From assembly GCA_038244055.1 (NCBI GenBank), contig JBBRTW010000086.1:1-19370 (forward strand): 19,370 nt of DNA, given 5' to 3'. The notes under the pieces are model-generated. The model was not told the origin of the DNA. It did no database searches and was given only the letters and a program-made list of their open reading frames with translations. Position 1 is the first letter of the stretch. Each line of letters opens with the position of its first letter. The DNA is from DASPKW01 sp038244055 (GTDB lineage Bacteria; Planctomycetota; Phycisphaerae; Tepidisphaerales; Tepidisphaeraceae). Positions 1 to 8,764 of this stretch are shown in pieces. A program made the position numbers and the translations under genes.

Positions 1-219
1 AAAACCGAGGTACAGGCCGACCACAGTCGTAATCGGCAGCATGGCGTTGCGCAGCACGTGTACCCAGAGGACGGTGCGTTCGCGCAGCCCTGTGGCCCGC
101 GCGGTGCGGACGTAGTCGCGGCGCATGATACTGGACACCGCCGAATAGGTCAGCCGCGCAATCGCGCCGATGTGGCCGATACTCAGGGTCAGCGCCGGAA
201 GAATCAGGTGGATCAGCGC
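1..219 (-). CDS. Opp/Dpp-type ABC transporter permease, internal fragment
   Basis: The minus strand reads about 73 codons of the central and C-terminal part of a DppB/OppB-family inner-membrane permease. Visible are the segment HLILPALTL that precedes the cytoplasmic loop, and the EAA-type coupling loop (YVRTARATGL, then LRNAMLP) that contacts the ATPase, followed by the next membrane segment (TTVVGLYLG). The C-terminus lies beyond the window edge. The N-terminal half, which should continue to higher coordinates, is missing: from about position 215-235 the sequence becomes a plus-strand coiled-coil gene. The reading frame stays open past the junction but no longer resembles a permease. The loop differs clearly from those of the two OppB-type permeases later in the window, so it is not a local duplicate. 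Family assignment is firm; whether the gene is a true remnant or an assembly join is unknown. Confidence 0.75.
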
Positions 220-735
220 GTCGCCTCGATCGAGCGCTTGAGGGATCAGATCCACAAGCTGCATCAGGAACTGGATGAACTGGAGAAGACGGTGGGCGCG
301 CTGGCCGGGCCGCAGCAGCAGGATCGGCGGTTCATTCCGCAGACGCCGAATCGGCCGCAGAATCAGGCGCAGCCGCAGAACAATCGGCCGCAGGCGCAAC
401 CGCAGAACGATCGGCCCCAGAATCCGCCGCAAGGACCGAATCGGCAGCCGCAGGGTCCGCAGGCCCAGCCGCAGCCCCAAGGTCCGCAGGCGCAGCCACA
501 GGGACCGCAGGGTCGATTCCGCCAGCAAGGTCCGGATCGATTCCAGCGGCCGGGCGGGCGGCAAGCTCCTGGCCAGGGCGGACCAGGCGGCGGTGGCCCG
601 CGCGGGTTTGAGGGGCCGCAGGCGGAAAATGATTTCCAGCCCGGCCCGGATGATCAGGCTCCGTCGCAGCGGAATTCAGCAGAGAATGGTGATTCTGCGC
701 TTGGGCTTGAGGCGTTGGTCTGGTCGGACAAGTAA
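217..735 (+). CDS. Coiled-coil, Pro/Gln-rich protein, 5' end missing
   Basis: This is the 3' part of an unrecognised gene. The first about 30 residues form a clean heptad coiled coil, with hydrophobic positions spaced 3-4-3-4 through IERLRDQIHKLHQELDELEK. About 100 residues of low-complexity Pro/Gln/Asn/Arg sequence follow (GPQAQPQ-like units), then a Gly-rich stretch (GGPGGGGPRG) and a short acidic tail ending in WSDK. No membrane segment is visible. The stop is followed 45 nt later by a good intrinsic terminator in the same direction, which supports real transcription. The open frame continues upstream to an ATG at 58, but that part is antisense to the permease fragment and is not believed, so the true start is not in the window. 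Such tails are common in secreted or envelope proteins of planctomycetes; the function is unknown. Confidence 0.55.
   Translation, partial: RVASIERLRDQIHKLHQELDELEKTVGALAGPQQQDRRFIPQTPNRPQNQAQPQNNRPQAQPQNDRPQNPPQGPNRQPQGPQAQPQPQGPQAQPQGPQGRFRQQGPDRFQRPGGRQAPGQGGPGGGGPRGFEGPQAENDFQPGPDDQAPSQRNSAENGDSALGLEALVWSDK
349..516 (+). repeat. Degenerate Pro/Gln-coding repeats
   Basis: Imperfect direct repeats built from CCGCAG and GGTCCGCAGGCGCAG words encode the Pro/Gln-rich middle of the coiled-coil protein. Units vary in length by whole codons, as expected for slippage under coding constraint. Confidence 0.5.
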
Positions 736-780
736 GAGGCGTACCAACGTAGACGCCACCCATGTTGTTGCATACATCCG

Positions 781-812
781 CGCCCGCCGGGAATCATTCC
801 CGCGGGCGTTTT
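781..812 (+). terminator. Intrinsic terminator after the Pro/Gln-rich gene
   Basis: The left arm CGCCCGC and right arm GCGGGCG pair perfectly. Inside them, after one unpaired base, GGGAA pairs with TTCCC around a three-base loop. TTTT follows directly on the plus strand. On the minus strand no T-run follows, so it acts mainly on the plus-strand gene that stops at 735, and may also separate it from the convergent exporter gene. Confidence 0.8.
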
Positions 813-847
813 CTATTCTCCACCCTCCATCCTCGCCCTTATTTCAC

Positions 848-2716
<1,869 letters not shown>

Positions 2717-2728
2717 TTCGGGTGGGTG

Positions 2729-5431
2729 TTACTTCGCCGTCGCGATTGGCGCGTTGGCCGGGAGATCGGGTTGGCTGGCGCTGGCAAGAGGCTCGGAATT
2801 GGGTTGAATGGGCTCGGGATGGGGCTGAGACTGGGGTTGGGGTGCTGGCTCGGCTCCCCTGGGGAATACGGGATAGAAGCCCGCCTTCTCGGCGACTTCA
2901 TCGATCAGCCCGAAGACCGGCCGGCTGACACTCCAGCGATTCACGATATACATCGCCCACCAGGTCAGGGGGATCAGCAGCGCGGTGCGCGAGAAGGGCC
3001 ACATATACATCAGCAGCAGGCCGGTGAGCATGCAACTGGCCAGGAAGAGGACGAGGCAGAATTTGCTCATGGCGAGTTCGACGCGGACGCGGGTCATCAT
3101 GCCGACGTGGTGATGATGCTCGGTGGCGGTGGTGAGGCGGATTTTGACGTAGCGGCTGCCGTAGATTTCCATGTCCCAGTTGGCCCAGCCGGAGTCGATG
3201 GCCATGCGCCAGCCGGCACGGCGGACTTCGGCGGCGATTTTTTCCAGGAGGGTGAGGCGGTCGTACCACTTGCTCCAGTAGAGGAGCGTGCGGCGGTCCT
3301 TGGGATCGAAGGGAAGTTCCTGCTTGCGGCGGTAGCCGGTGGCTTCTTCGTTGAGGACCTTGGCGCGGAGGCGCACGGAGTAGCGGGCCCAGCCGCGCGT
3401 GAGCGGCTGGCGGAAATGCAGGAATGCGATCAGGGGGCGGGTGAGCCAGTGTTTATGCTTGGGCATCGGCTGCTGCCGGGCGGCGATGACGGCCAGCACG
3501 GGCGCGACCAGCGACATGAAAAACGCCACCCAGAGGAGAGGCGTGAAGGCCAGACCGAGCACGGCGATGAAACCGTACAACAGATGCCATTCGATGCTCA
3601 TGAGCATGGCGGCGACCATCGAGGCCGGGCGGCGATAGATGGTCTGGAAGAGGCCCGTGCCGAAGAGGCCGTGGTAGACGACATCCCCGGTCATGCGGAC
3701 GCCGATCTGATCGGTGCCGTAGATTTTGCCGCGCCAGTGGGAAGCGCCGAGGGTATTGAAGTGATCGGGATGCTTGTACTTGAGCAGCGCCTCGGCGATG
3801 CCGTAGCCTTTTTGCTGCTTCAGATAGGCCTTGACCGTATTGCGGCGGTAGTGCCACACCTGGCCGGACGGGGCGAAGCCGATGGTGTAGCCGGCATGCT
3901 GCAAGCGCCAGATGAAATCCACATCATCGCCGGCGGAGCGGAACTGCGAATCGAAGCCGTTGATCTCCTTGGCGACGCGCGTGTAGTAGGCCATGTTGCA
4001 GCCGGGAACATGCTCGGCCTCGCGGTCGTTGATCATGACGTGAGTGGGCCCACCGGGCGACAATCCCACGCAATCGGCCACCCACGACCCTTCATCGGGA
4101 ATCAGGTTCGGCCCGCCCATGCCGGCGTGGGTGGAGCGCACCAGGGCCAGGCACATATAGTAGAGCCAATCCTCATCGGCCTCGCAGTCGGAATCGGTGT
4201 AGATGATGACTTCGCCGCGGGCGGCGTTCATGCCGACGTTGCGGGCGTGGGACAGCCCCATGTTTTTCTGGCGGATGTTGCGCACCCAGGGGAATTTCTT
4301 CAGTATCTCCTGCGTGACATCGGTCGATCCATCATCGACGAAGACCACTTCATACTCGGGGTATTTCAGGCGCTCCATCGAGCGGAGGCAGCTTTCCACC
4401 GTGCTGGCGCCGTTGTAGGAGCAGATAATGACGCTGACCATCGGCAGCTTGTCATCGGCCAGTTGCGGGGCGCGCTGGAAGAGGGGCTGGATCACATGGT
4501 AGGCGGGCTTGGTGAGGCGGTAGCCGCGCTCATCGCGCTCTTTGGCGACGATGCCGAAGGCCCAGTCTTCGATCGGGAAGCCGTGGGTGAACCAGTCATC
4601 GGTGTAGGAGAAAATGAACGTCCCCACGCAGCCTTCATCGAAAACGGCCTTGACGTGGGCGGCAAGAATCTCGGCCTGGCGCTCCTGGCTGTATTCCTTG
4701 AAGGTATCGATGCCGTATTCCCCCAGCATGAGCGGCTTATCGCCGGCGATGTTCTGGAGACGGGCCAGGTAATTCCGGAACTGCTTGTCATCGTGCAGGT
4801 AGACGTTGAAGCAGACGAAATCGGTTTTGCGCGGCTGGACGTATTCGGTGGTGGGGAAATTAGCGAAGGTGATCAGGCAATCGGGCGCTTCGGCCTTGGC
4901 GGTGGCGACCAGTTCATCGATGAACTCCTCCACCTTCGTCTTGCCCATGAAGCGAACCAGGTCGGGCGGGATTTCATTGACGACACTGATCGCGAAAACG
5001 GCGGGGTGATTTCCGCATTGCCGGGCGGCGCTGCGAACGGCTTCATGCGCCTGGCGAGTGACATCGTTATCCCCCACGAAAGTCAGATTCTTGGCCCAGG
5101 CGACATCGAGGAAGACCTTGATGCCCATTTCCTGCGCCAGTTCCAGGAACCACTTGGGCGGCACGTGGTAGATGCGGATGCAGTTGGCCCCCATTTCGGT
5201 GATCTGCTCGAAATCCTTGCGGGTGTTGGCGGGGGTTGGGAGCGGGTCGCCATCGGCATTGGGTTCGAAGGGCCCGTAGGTGAGGCCTTTGACGAAAAAC
5301 TTGTCAGCGCCCAGGCGGAAGAATTTTCCATCGCGGCGCACGCGATTGGTGATCGGCTCAGCGCGGCGCTGCCGGCCGGTATGTACGGCCGGCGCGGAGG
5401 TGACAGGGGATTCCAAAACAGCAACAGCCAT
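2729..5431 (-). CDS. Glycoside-hydrolase-like / glycosyltransferase family 2 membrane fusion protein
   Basis: A 900-residue two-enzyme fusion. Residues about 35-315 resemble a clan-A TIM barrel (GH2/GH5-like): the strand-4 acid/base motif VVNEIPP places Glu153, and the strand-7 nucleophile motif MLGEYG places Glu238. Residues from about 331 are a GT-A glycosyltransferase of family 2: VSVIICSYNG, nucleotide-binding VDDGSTD (Asp366/367), metal-site TDSD (Asp413/415) and an acceptor-side motif DDVDFIW near 500. Two hydrophobic regions follow near 600-650 and 790-835, then a cytoplasmic-looking or periplasmic Pro/Gln-rich tail. The chosen ATG has GAGGA 8 nt upstream; an open extension to 5611 lacks domain character and was dropped. 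GH-GT2 fusions such as the GH17-GT2 glucan synthases are known; here the hydrolase type differs. Likely role: synthesis and trimming or branching of an extracellular glycan, exported with the downstream ABC protein. Sugar specificity is unknown. Confidence 0.88.
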   Translation of the reverse strand: MAVAVLESPVTSAPAVHTGRQRRAEPITNRVRRDGKFFRLGADKFFVKGLTYGPFEPNADGDPLPTPANTRKDFEQITEMGANCIRIYHVPPKWFLELAQEMGIKVFLDVAWAKNLTFVGDNDVTRQAHEAVRSAARQCGNHPAVFAISVVNEIPPDLVRFMGKTKVEEFIDELVATAKAEAPDCLITFANFPTTEYVQPRKTDFVCFNVYLHDDKQFRNYLARLQNIAGDKPLMLGEYGIDTFKEYSQERQAEILAAHVKAVFDEGCVGTFIFSYTDDWFTHGFPIEDWAFGIVAKERDERGYRLTKPAYHVIQPLFQRAPQLADDKLPMVSVIICSYNGASTVESCLRSMERLKYPEYEVVFVDDGSTDVTQEILKKFPWVRNIRQKNMGLSHARNVGMNAARGEVIIYTDSDCEADEDWLYYMCLALVRSTHAGMGGPNLIPDEGSWVADCVGLSPGGPTHVMINDREAEHVPGCNMAYYTRVAKEINGFDSQFRSAGDDVDFIWRLQHAGYTIGFAPSGQVWHYRRNTVKAYLKQQKGYGIAEALLKYKHPDHFNTLGASHWRGKIYGTDQIGVRMTGDVVYHGLFGTGLFQTIYRRPASMVAAMLMSIEWHLLYGFIAVLGLAFTPLLWVAFFMSLVAPVLAVIAARQQPMPKHKHWLTRPLIAFLHFRQPLTRGWARYSVRLRAKVLNEEATGYRRKQELPFDPKDRRTLLYWSKWYDRLTLLEKIAAEVRRAGWRMAIDSGWANWDMEIYGSRYVKIRLTTATEHHHHVGMMTRVRVELAMSKFCLVLFLASCMLTGLLLMYMWPFSRTALLIPLTWWAMYIVNRWSVSRPVFGLIDEVAEKAGFYPVFPRGAEPAPQPQSQPHPEPIQPNSEPLASASQPDLPANAPIATAK

Positions 5432-5439
5432 GGCGAAAT

Positions 5440-5460
5440 TCCTCGTTCCCAATGGGAACG
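5440..5460 (-). promoter_or_regulatory. Ribosome binding site abutting a hairpin, upstream of the fusion gene
   Basis: On the minus strand GAGGA (5444-5440) lies 8 nt before the ATG at 5431 and fixes the start. Immediately upstream, CGTTCCC and GGGAACG (5444-5460) form a perfect 7-bp stem with a 3-base loop, whose last base is the first base of the GAGGA. The stem could limit ribosome access; this is inference from position only. Confidence 0.5.
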
Positions 5461-5673
5461 ACGACAGCAATCTCAGCGGTAAGGTTGGTTGGCTCTGAAC
5501 TTTTCCAAATTCGAGGTCGCGAGCCGATGGAATCACACGACAATCCATCACCGGCCGCCAGCGCGGGAAGATATCATAAACGGCTTGGCCTCGTAGACCT
5601 ACAAAATTCAATTACCCACGTTGCCAAAGCAGCGGTTAGACCCATTTTGACGGGTAAGGTTAGGCAAGGCGTA

Positions 5674-5703
5674 GGGTGGGGAGGGGTTCGGCGCGGGCTT
5701 GGG
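5674..5703 (+). other. Potential G-quadruplex tract
   Basis: Five G-runs of three or four bases follow one another on the plus strand (GGGTGGGGAGGGG, an 8-base gap, GGG, CTT, GGG). The pattern fits a quadruplex with two one-base loops. It lies in non-coding sequence between divergent genes. No function is shown by the sequence. Confidence 0.4.
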
Positions 5704-5750
5704 TGGCGGCGGAAATCAACAGAATCGTCCGATAACTGCGGTGTGAGTAG

Positions 5751-5774
5751 ACAATGAGACAATGAGACAATGAG
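5751..5774 (+). repeat. Three perfect ACAATGAG octamers
   Basis: Three uninterrupted copies of ACAATGAG. They are the reverse complement of the longer TCTCATTG array that begins 48 bp downstream, so the two blocks form inverted arms. Confidence 0.9.
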
Positions 5775-5790
5775 ATGGGTCCGTTTCAAC

Positions 5791-5808
5791 CGGGAACGCG
5801 ATTTCCCG
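5791..5808. repeat. Short hairpin in the spacer between octamer arrays
   Basis: CGGGAA (5791-5796) and TTCCCG (5803-5808) form a 6-bp stem with a 6-base loop. It sits near the middle of the spacer separating the two inverted octamer arrays, so it would cap a larger cruciform or RNA stem. Confidence 0.5.
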
Positions 5809-5822
5809 CGGTGCCGGCCAAT

Positions 5823-5918
5823 TCCCATTGTCTCATTGTCTCATTGTCCCATTGTCCCATTGTCACATTGTCCCATTGTCTCATTGTCTCATGGTCTGAT
5901 TGTCTCATTGTCTGCATG
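5823..5918 (+). repeat. Twelve tandem TCTCATTG-type octamers
   Basis: Twelve 8-bp units without spacers. Five match TCTCATTG exactly and four read TCCCATTG. TCACATTG, TCTCATGG, TCTGATTG (one each) and a decayed last unit TCTGCATG were counted by eye among the rest, so the exact unit tally may shift by one. Variation is greatest at the third and fourth bases and at the 3' end, while CATTG is almost constant. Because 8 is not a multiple of 3, an open frame through it has an 8-residue period (IVSLSHCP), which would be a false N-terminal extension of the next gene. Confidence 0.92.
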
Positions 5919-5964
5919 TAACGCCATCTCGCACCGCCCCCCTCCACTTCCCGTAGACACGCCG

Positions 5965-5970
5965 TATAAT
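5965..5970 (+). promoter_or_regulatory. Candidate -10 box before the phosphoesterase gene
   Basis: A perfect TATAAT stands 42 nt before the ATG at 6013, on the same strand and just downstream of the octamer array. No good -35 hexamer lies 16-18 bp upstream, so activation or an alternative sigma factor would be needed. Predicted transcription would start near 5977. Confidence 0.4.
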
Positions 5971-6012
5971 CGGCTTCAGCATCCGACCCAACCCTCAACC
6001 CCGCACTTCCCT

Positions 6013-6876
6013 ATGCAACCCAGCGCCGACCAGGTGATCGAAACGCTCCAGACCGCCGCCGAGGAAAATGGCCTGAGTACGCTCCGGCAGGGGCAGGTCA
6101 TCCACCTCCCCGACCAGGGCGAGCTGTGGATGACGGGCGATCTGCACGACCACCGCCGCAACTTCGACAAGCTCTCCAAGGCATCGGATCTGGGGAACAA
6201 CCCCAATCGCCATCTCATCCTCCACGAGCTGATCCACGGCGACCATTACGATGTCAACGGCGCGGAGGAATCGTGGGTGACGCTGTACAAGGCGGCCGAG
6301 CTTAAATGCGATTTCCCGGGGCAGGTGCATTTCCTGCTGGCCAACCACGACCTGGCGCAGATCCATGGGCGGGGGATCATGAAGGCGGGGTTATCGGTTT
6401 GCGAGGCGTTCACCAAGGGCGTGAAGAAGGCGTTCGAAGGGCAGCATAACGTCGTGAACGCGGCGGTGACGGAGTTCCTGCTCTCGCTGCCGCTGGCGGT
6501 GCGGGCGCCCAATGGCATTTTCTGCTGCCACTCGCTGCCGACGGACGACCAGGTGGGCAATTTCGATTTCTCCATCTTCGACCGCCCGCTCGAAGGCCCG
6601 GATTACGCGCAGCGCACGGGCGCGGTCTACCAGCTTATCTGGGGGCGGAACATGACGCCGGCGGCCGTGGATATCTTCGCGGACAAGGTCGGCGCGAAGC
6701 TCGTTATCACCGGCCACCAACCGCAGGAAATGGGTTTTTCCACCAACGGGCAGCGGCATTTGATCATCGCCTCGGACCATAACCAGGGCGTGTTCCTGCC
6801 GATCAACCTGGCCCAGGAATATGAAATCGGCGCGCTGGTTTCCCGCCTGCAGAAGTTCGTGGCGCTGGATATCTGA
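6013..6876 (+). CDS. Calcineurin-like metallophosphoesterase (PPP-like)
   Basis: A 287-residue cytoplasmic protein with the metal-binding signatures of the calcineurin-like phosphoesterase fold in order: GDLHDH (Asp43, His45), HGDHYD (Asp77), LLANHD (Asn111, His112, the usual GNHD/E block), CCHSLP (His173) and TGHQP (His235). The order and the GDLHDH block resemble serine/threonine phosphatases and diadenosine-tetraphosphatases rather than nucleases; the substrate is unknown. No signal peptide or membrane segment. I chose the ATG at 6013 because the frame upstream runs through the octamer array; it lacks a Shine-Dalgarno site, with a TATAAT box 42 nt before it. First gene of a three-gene plus-strand run. 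Confidence 0.85.
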   Translation: MQPSADQVIETLQTAAEENGLSTLRQGQVIHLPDQGELWMTGDLHDHRRNFDKLSKASDLGNNPNRHLILHELIHGDHYDVNGAEESWVTLYKAAELKCDFPGQVHFLLANHDLAQIHGRGIMKAGLSVCEAFTKGVKKAFEGQHNVVNAAVTEFLLSLPLAVRAPNGIFCCHSLPTDDQVGNFDFSIFDRPLEGPDYAQRTGAVYQLIWGRNMTPAAVDIFADKVGAKLVITGHQPQEMGFSTNGQRHLIIASDHNQGVFLPINLAQEYEIGALVSRLQKFVALDI

Positions 6877-6914
6877 ACCGTCGAATGGGGGCTGATTCAT
6901 CAAGGAACCACTTC

Positions 6915-7724
6915 ATGCGCCTGATTCTCGCGGTTATCGTTCTGACGGCGGCCGCATCGATCGCTTCGGCGGAGGATTACGCGACGCGGATGCTCGAGGC
7001 GACGTTCAAGATATATCACAAGGACTCAACCGCCACGGGGTTTTTCGTCAATCCGCCGGCGGCGGCGGCCATCCCCGAGAAGCACGTTCTGCTGGTGACG
7101 GCGGCGCACGTTTTTGAGAGGATGAAAGGGGAGCAGGCGATCATCGTGCTGCGCAAGCCCCATCCCGATGGGACCTTCACGCGCCGGGATTTCGAGGTGA
7201 AGGTGCGCGAGGGTGAGAAGCCGCTCTGGTTCAAGCATCCCGAGCAGGACATCGCGGTGCTGGCGGTGAAACTGCCGGAGGATGCCAATGTGCAGCCGAT
7301 CGAGTTCGAATCGCTGGCGGATGAGGCGGCGCTGAAGGCGGCCAGGGTGCATATCGGCAGCGACATGCTGATGCTTGGATTTCCAATGCGGGTGGAGGCC
7401 AACAGCGCGGGGTTCCCGATCGCGCGGCGGGTCTCGATCGCGAGCCATCCGCTGTTTCCAATTCAGCCGCACAAGACTTTCATGGCCGATTTCACCACCT
7501 TCGCGGGGGACAGCGGCGGGCCGCTTTTTCTCCCTGATCCGAGCCAGAAGGATCGCGGCGAGGAGGCCCGGCCGCTGGTGGTCGGGATCGTTCTGTCGCA
7601 GCATTTCAGCGATGAGAAGCTGACGATGGTCTACGAGGAGCGGATGATCCATCATCCGCTGAATTTGTCGACGGTGATTCATGCGCAGTTCGTGCGCGAG
7701 GCGATTGAGAAGTATAAGAAGTGA
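6915..7724 (+). CDS. Secreted trypsin-like serine protease
   Basis: A 269-residue protein beginning with a signal peptide (MRLILAVIVLTAAASIASA, cleavage likely before Glu-Asp). The chymotrypsin-type triad is complete: His65 in VTAAHVF, Asp112 in EQDIAVL and Ser200 in GDSGGPLF. It therefore acts as an endopeptidase in the periplasm or outside the cell. There is no PDZ domain, so it is not a standard DegP/HtrA; it looks like a minimal trypsin-fold protease. AAGGAA 7 nt before the ATG supports this start over an in-frame ATG 30 nt upstream, and only this start gives a proper signal peptide. It lies 38 nt after the phosphoesterase gene and may share its transcript. The target is unknown. Confidence 0.87.
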   Translation: MRLILAVIVLTAAASIASAEDYATRMLEATFKIYHKDSTATGFFVNPPAAAAIPEKHVLLVTAAHVFERMKGEQAIIVLRKPHPDGTFTRRDFEVKVREGEKPLWFKHPEQDIAVLAVKLPEDANVQPIEFESLADEAALKAARVHIGSDMLMLGFPMRVEANSAGFPIARRVSIASHPLFPIQPHKTFMADFTTFAGDSGGPLFLPDPSQKDRGEEARPLVVGIVLSQHFSDEKLTMVYEERMIHHPLNLSTVIHAQFVREAIEKYKK

Positions 7725-7761
7725 CCGCCACTCCATTTTTGCGGCCGATAGAATGCGTTGA

Positions 7762-8562
7762 ATGCCGCGACTGGTTTGGATCACCGATCCGCATTTCAAT
7801 TTCGTTACGGGCGAGCGTTTTTACGCATTCATCGAAGAGATCGCAGGGCACGCGCCCGATGCGCTGCTGGTCGGCGGCGACATCGCCGAAGCGCGGGATG
7901 TGGGACTTTTTCTCAACATGATGGATGAGGCAATGGACTGCCCGATCTATTTCGTGCTGGGCAATCACGATTTTTATCACGGCTCGATCGCCGGCGTGCG
8001 CGCGATGGTGCGGGAAATCTGCCGCGGCAATCAGAAACTGATCTGGCTGAACGATGCTGGCGTCATTTCACTTTCTCCCACGACGGCCCTGATCGGGCAC
8101 GATGGCTGGGCGGACGGGCGACTTGGAGATTATGCGGGTTCGACGGTGCTGCTGAACGATTACCTGCTGATCGATGAGCTGGCGGGGCTGGATGCGATGC
8201 GGCGGTTGATTCAACTCAACGGCCTGGGCGACGAGGCGGCCGGGCATGTGCGAAAAGTGCTTCCGGCGGCGCAGGAACATCATCGGCAGACGATCTTGCT
8301 CACCCATGTGCCGCCGTTTCTCCAGTCGTGCTGGCACGAGGGGAAAATCTCCGGCGATGACTGGCTCCCTCATATGTCGTGCGGCGCGGCCGGCGATGCC
8401 ATCGCGGAGATCATGGGCGAGCGCCCCGATCGAAAGATGCTGGTCCTCTGCGGGCACACGCACAGCGGCGGGGAAGTGGATATCCTCGATAACGTTCACG
8501 TCAGCACGGGAGGGGCGAAATATGGCGCGCCGGCGATTGCGCGGGTGTGGGATGTCGATTGA
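7762..8562 (+). CDS. Calcineurin-like metallophosphoesterase (second, distinct type)
   Basis: A 266-residue protein with a full set of motifs: TDPHF (Asp9, His11), GGD (Asp40), GNHDFY (Asn68, His69), LTHVPP (His182) and GHTHSGG (His232, His234). This arrangement matches the DNA-repair/nucleotide phosphoesterase-like branch rather than the PPP-like protein at 6013, so the two are not recent duplicates. No signal peptide. The start ATG has no clear Shine-Dalgarno site, and the first motif begins at residue 8, leaving no room for a shorter form. It starts 37 nt after the protease gene and ends the plus-strand run. Substrate unknown; the motifs make hydrolase activity likely. Confidence 0.88.
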   Translation: MPRLVWITDPHFNFVTGERFYAFIEEIAGHAPDALLVGGDIAEARDVGLFLNMMDEAMDCPIYFVLGNHDFYHGSIAGVRAMVREICRGNQKLIWLNDAGVISLSPTTALIGHDGWADGRLGDYAGSTVLLNDYLLIDELAGLDAMRRLIQLNGLGDEAAGHVRKVLPAAQEHHRQTILLTHVPPFLQSCWHEGKISGDDWLPHMSCGAAGDAIAEIMGERPDRKMLVLCGHTHSGGEVDILDNVHVSTGGAKYGAPAIARVWDVD

Positions 8563-8610
8563 GGGTGTGGAAAGATCGGCTCGAGATCGCTAAGCCGAAT
8601 AATTCAGATG

Positions 8611-8753
8611 AACCACGAAAAACACGAAGGGCACGAAGAAGGCCGGAGAAGAGTAGAAATGCAATTTGCGCAACCTGTAGTTCACCGTTTACCGACTTCT
8701 GACAGTAATTTCTTTGGCTCATTCCTCTTCGTGAACTTCGTGTTTTTCGTGGT
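8611..8753. repeat. Inverted-repeat element with 9-bp sub-repeats
   Basis: The left arm (8611-8642) and the reverse complement of the right arm (8724-8753) share ACCACGAAAAACACGAAG exactly, then CACGAAGA after a small mismatch. Each arm has three 9-bp units around CACGAA, giving a false peptide pattern HEKHEGHEE. About 80 bp of non-repetitive sequence lies between the arms. The element fills the gap between two convergent genes and has no gene of its own. It looks like a non-autonomous, dispersed intergenic repeat; I recall similar words from other environmental genomes but cannot check it here. As RNA it would form a long stem and could end transcription from both sides. Confidence 0.75.
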
Positions 8754-8764
8754 GATAATCTGGG

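Larger units (their letters stand above)
5432..6012. other. Divergent intergenic region, 581 bp
   Basis: This separates the minus-strand glycan cassette from the plus-strand phosphoesterase gene. It holds the leader hairpin, a G-rich tract, two opposed octamer-repeat arrays and a TATAAT box, each listed separately. A weak minus-strand -10-like word TATGAT lies at 5578-5573 without a convincing -35 partner. No credible protein gene was seen; the open frames here are short or are read from the repeats. Confidence 0.7.

Noticed and set aside
58..216. N-terminal part of the plus-strand frame beginning at 58
   Set aside because: This stretch is the reverse strand of the permease fragment, so it is not a genuine start for the coiled-coil protein.
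332..763. Minus-strand frame of 143 codons, Ala/Asp/Pro-rich
   Set aside because: It is the reverse reading of the Pro/Gln repeats and crosses the terminator-bearing 3' end of the plus-strand gene; the plus frame has the coiled coil and terminator.
5432..5611. A 60-residue upstream extension of the fusion protein
   Set aside because: It has no Shine-Dalgarno site and no domain character, and passes through the leader hairpin; the ATG at 5431 has a well-placed GAGGA.
5823..5918. CRISPR array
   Set aside because: Units are 8 bp, contiguous and without spacers, and no cas gene is near.
5770..6012. An 81-residue N-terminal extension of the first phosphoesterase
   Set aside because: It is read through the octamer array, giving an IVSLSHCP repeat, and ends just before a phosphoesterase start that needs no extension.
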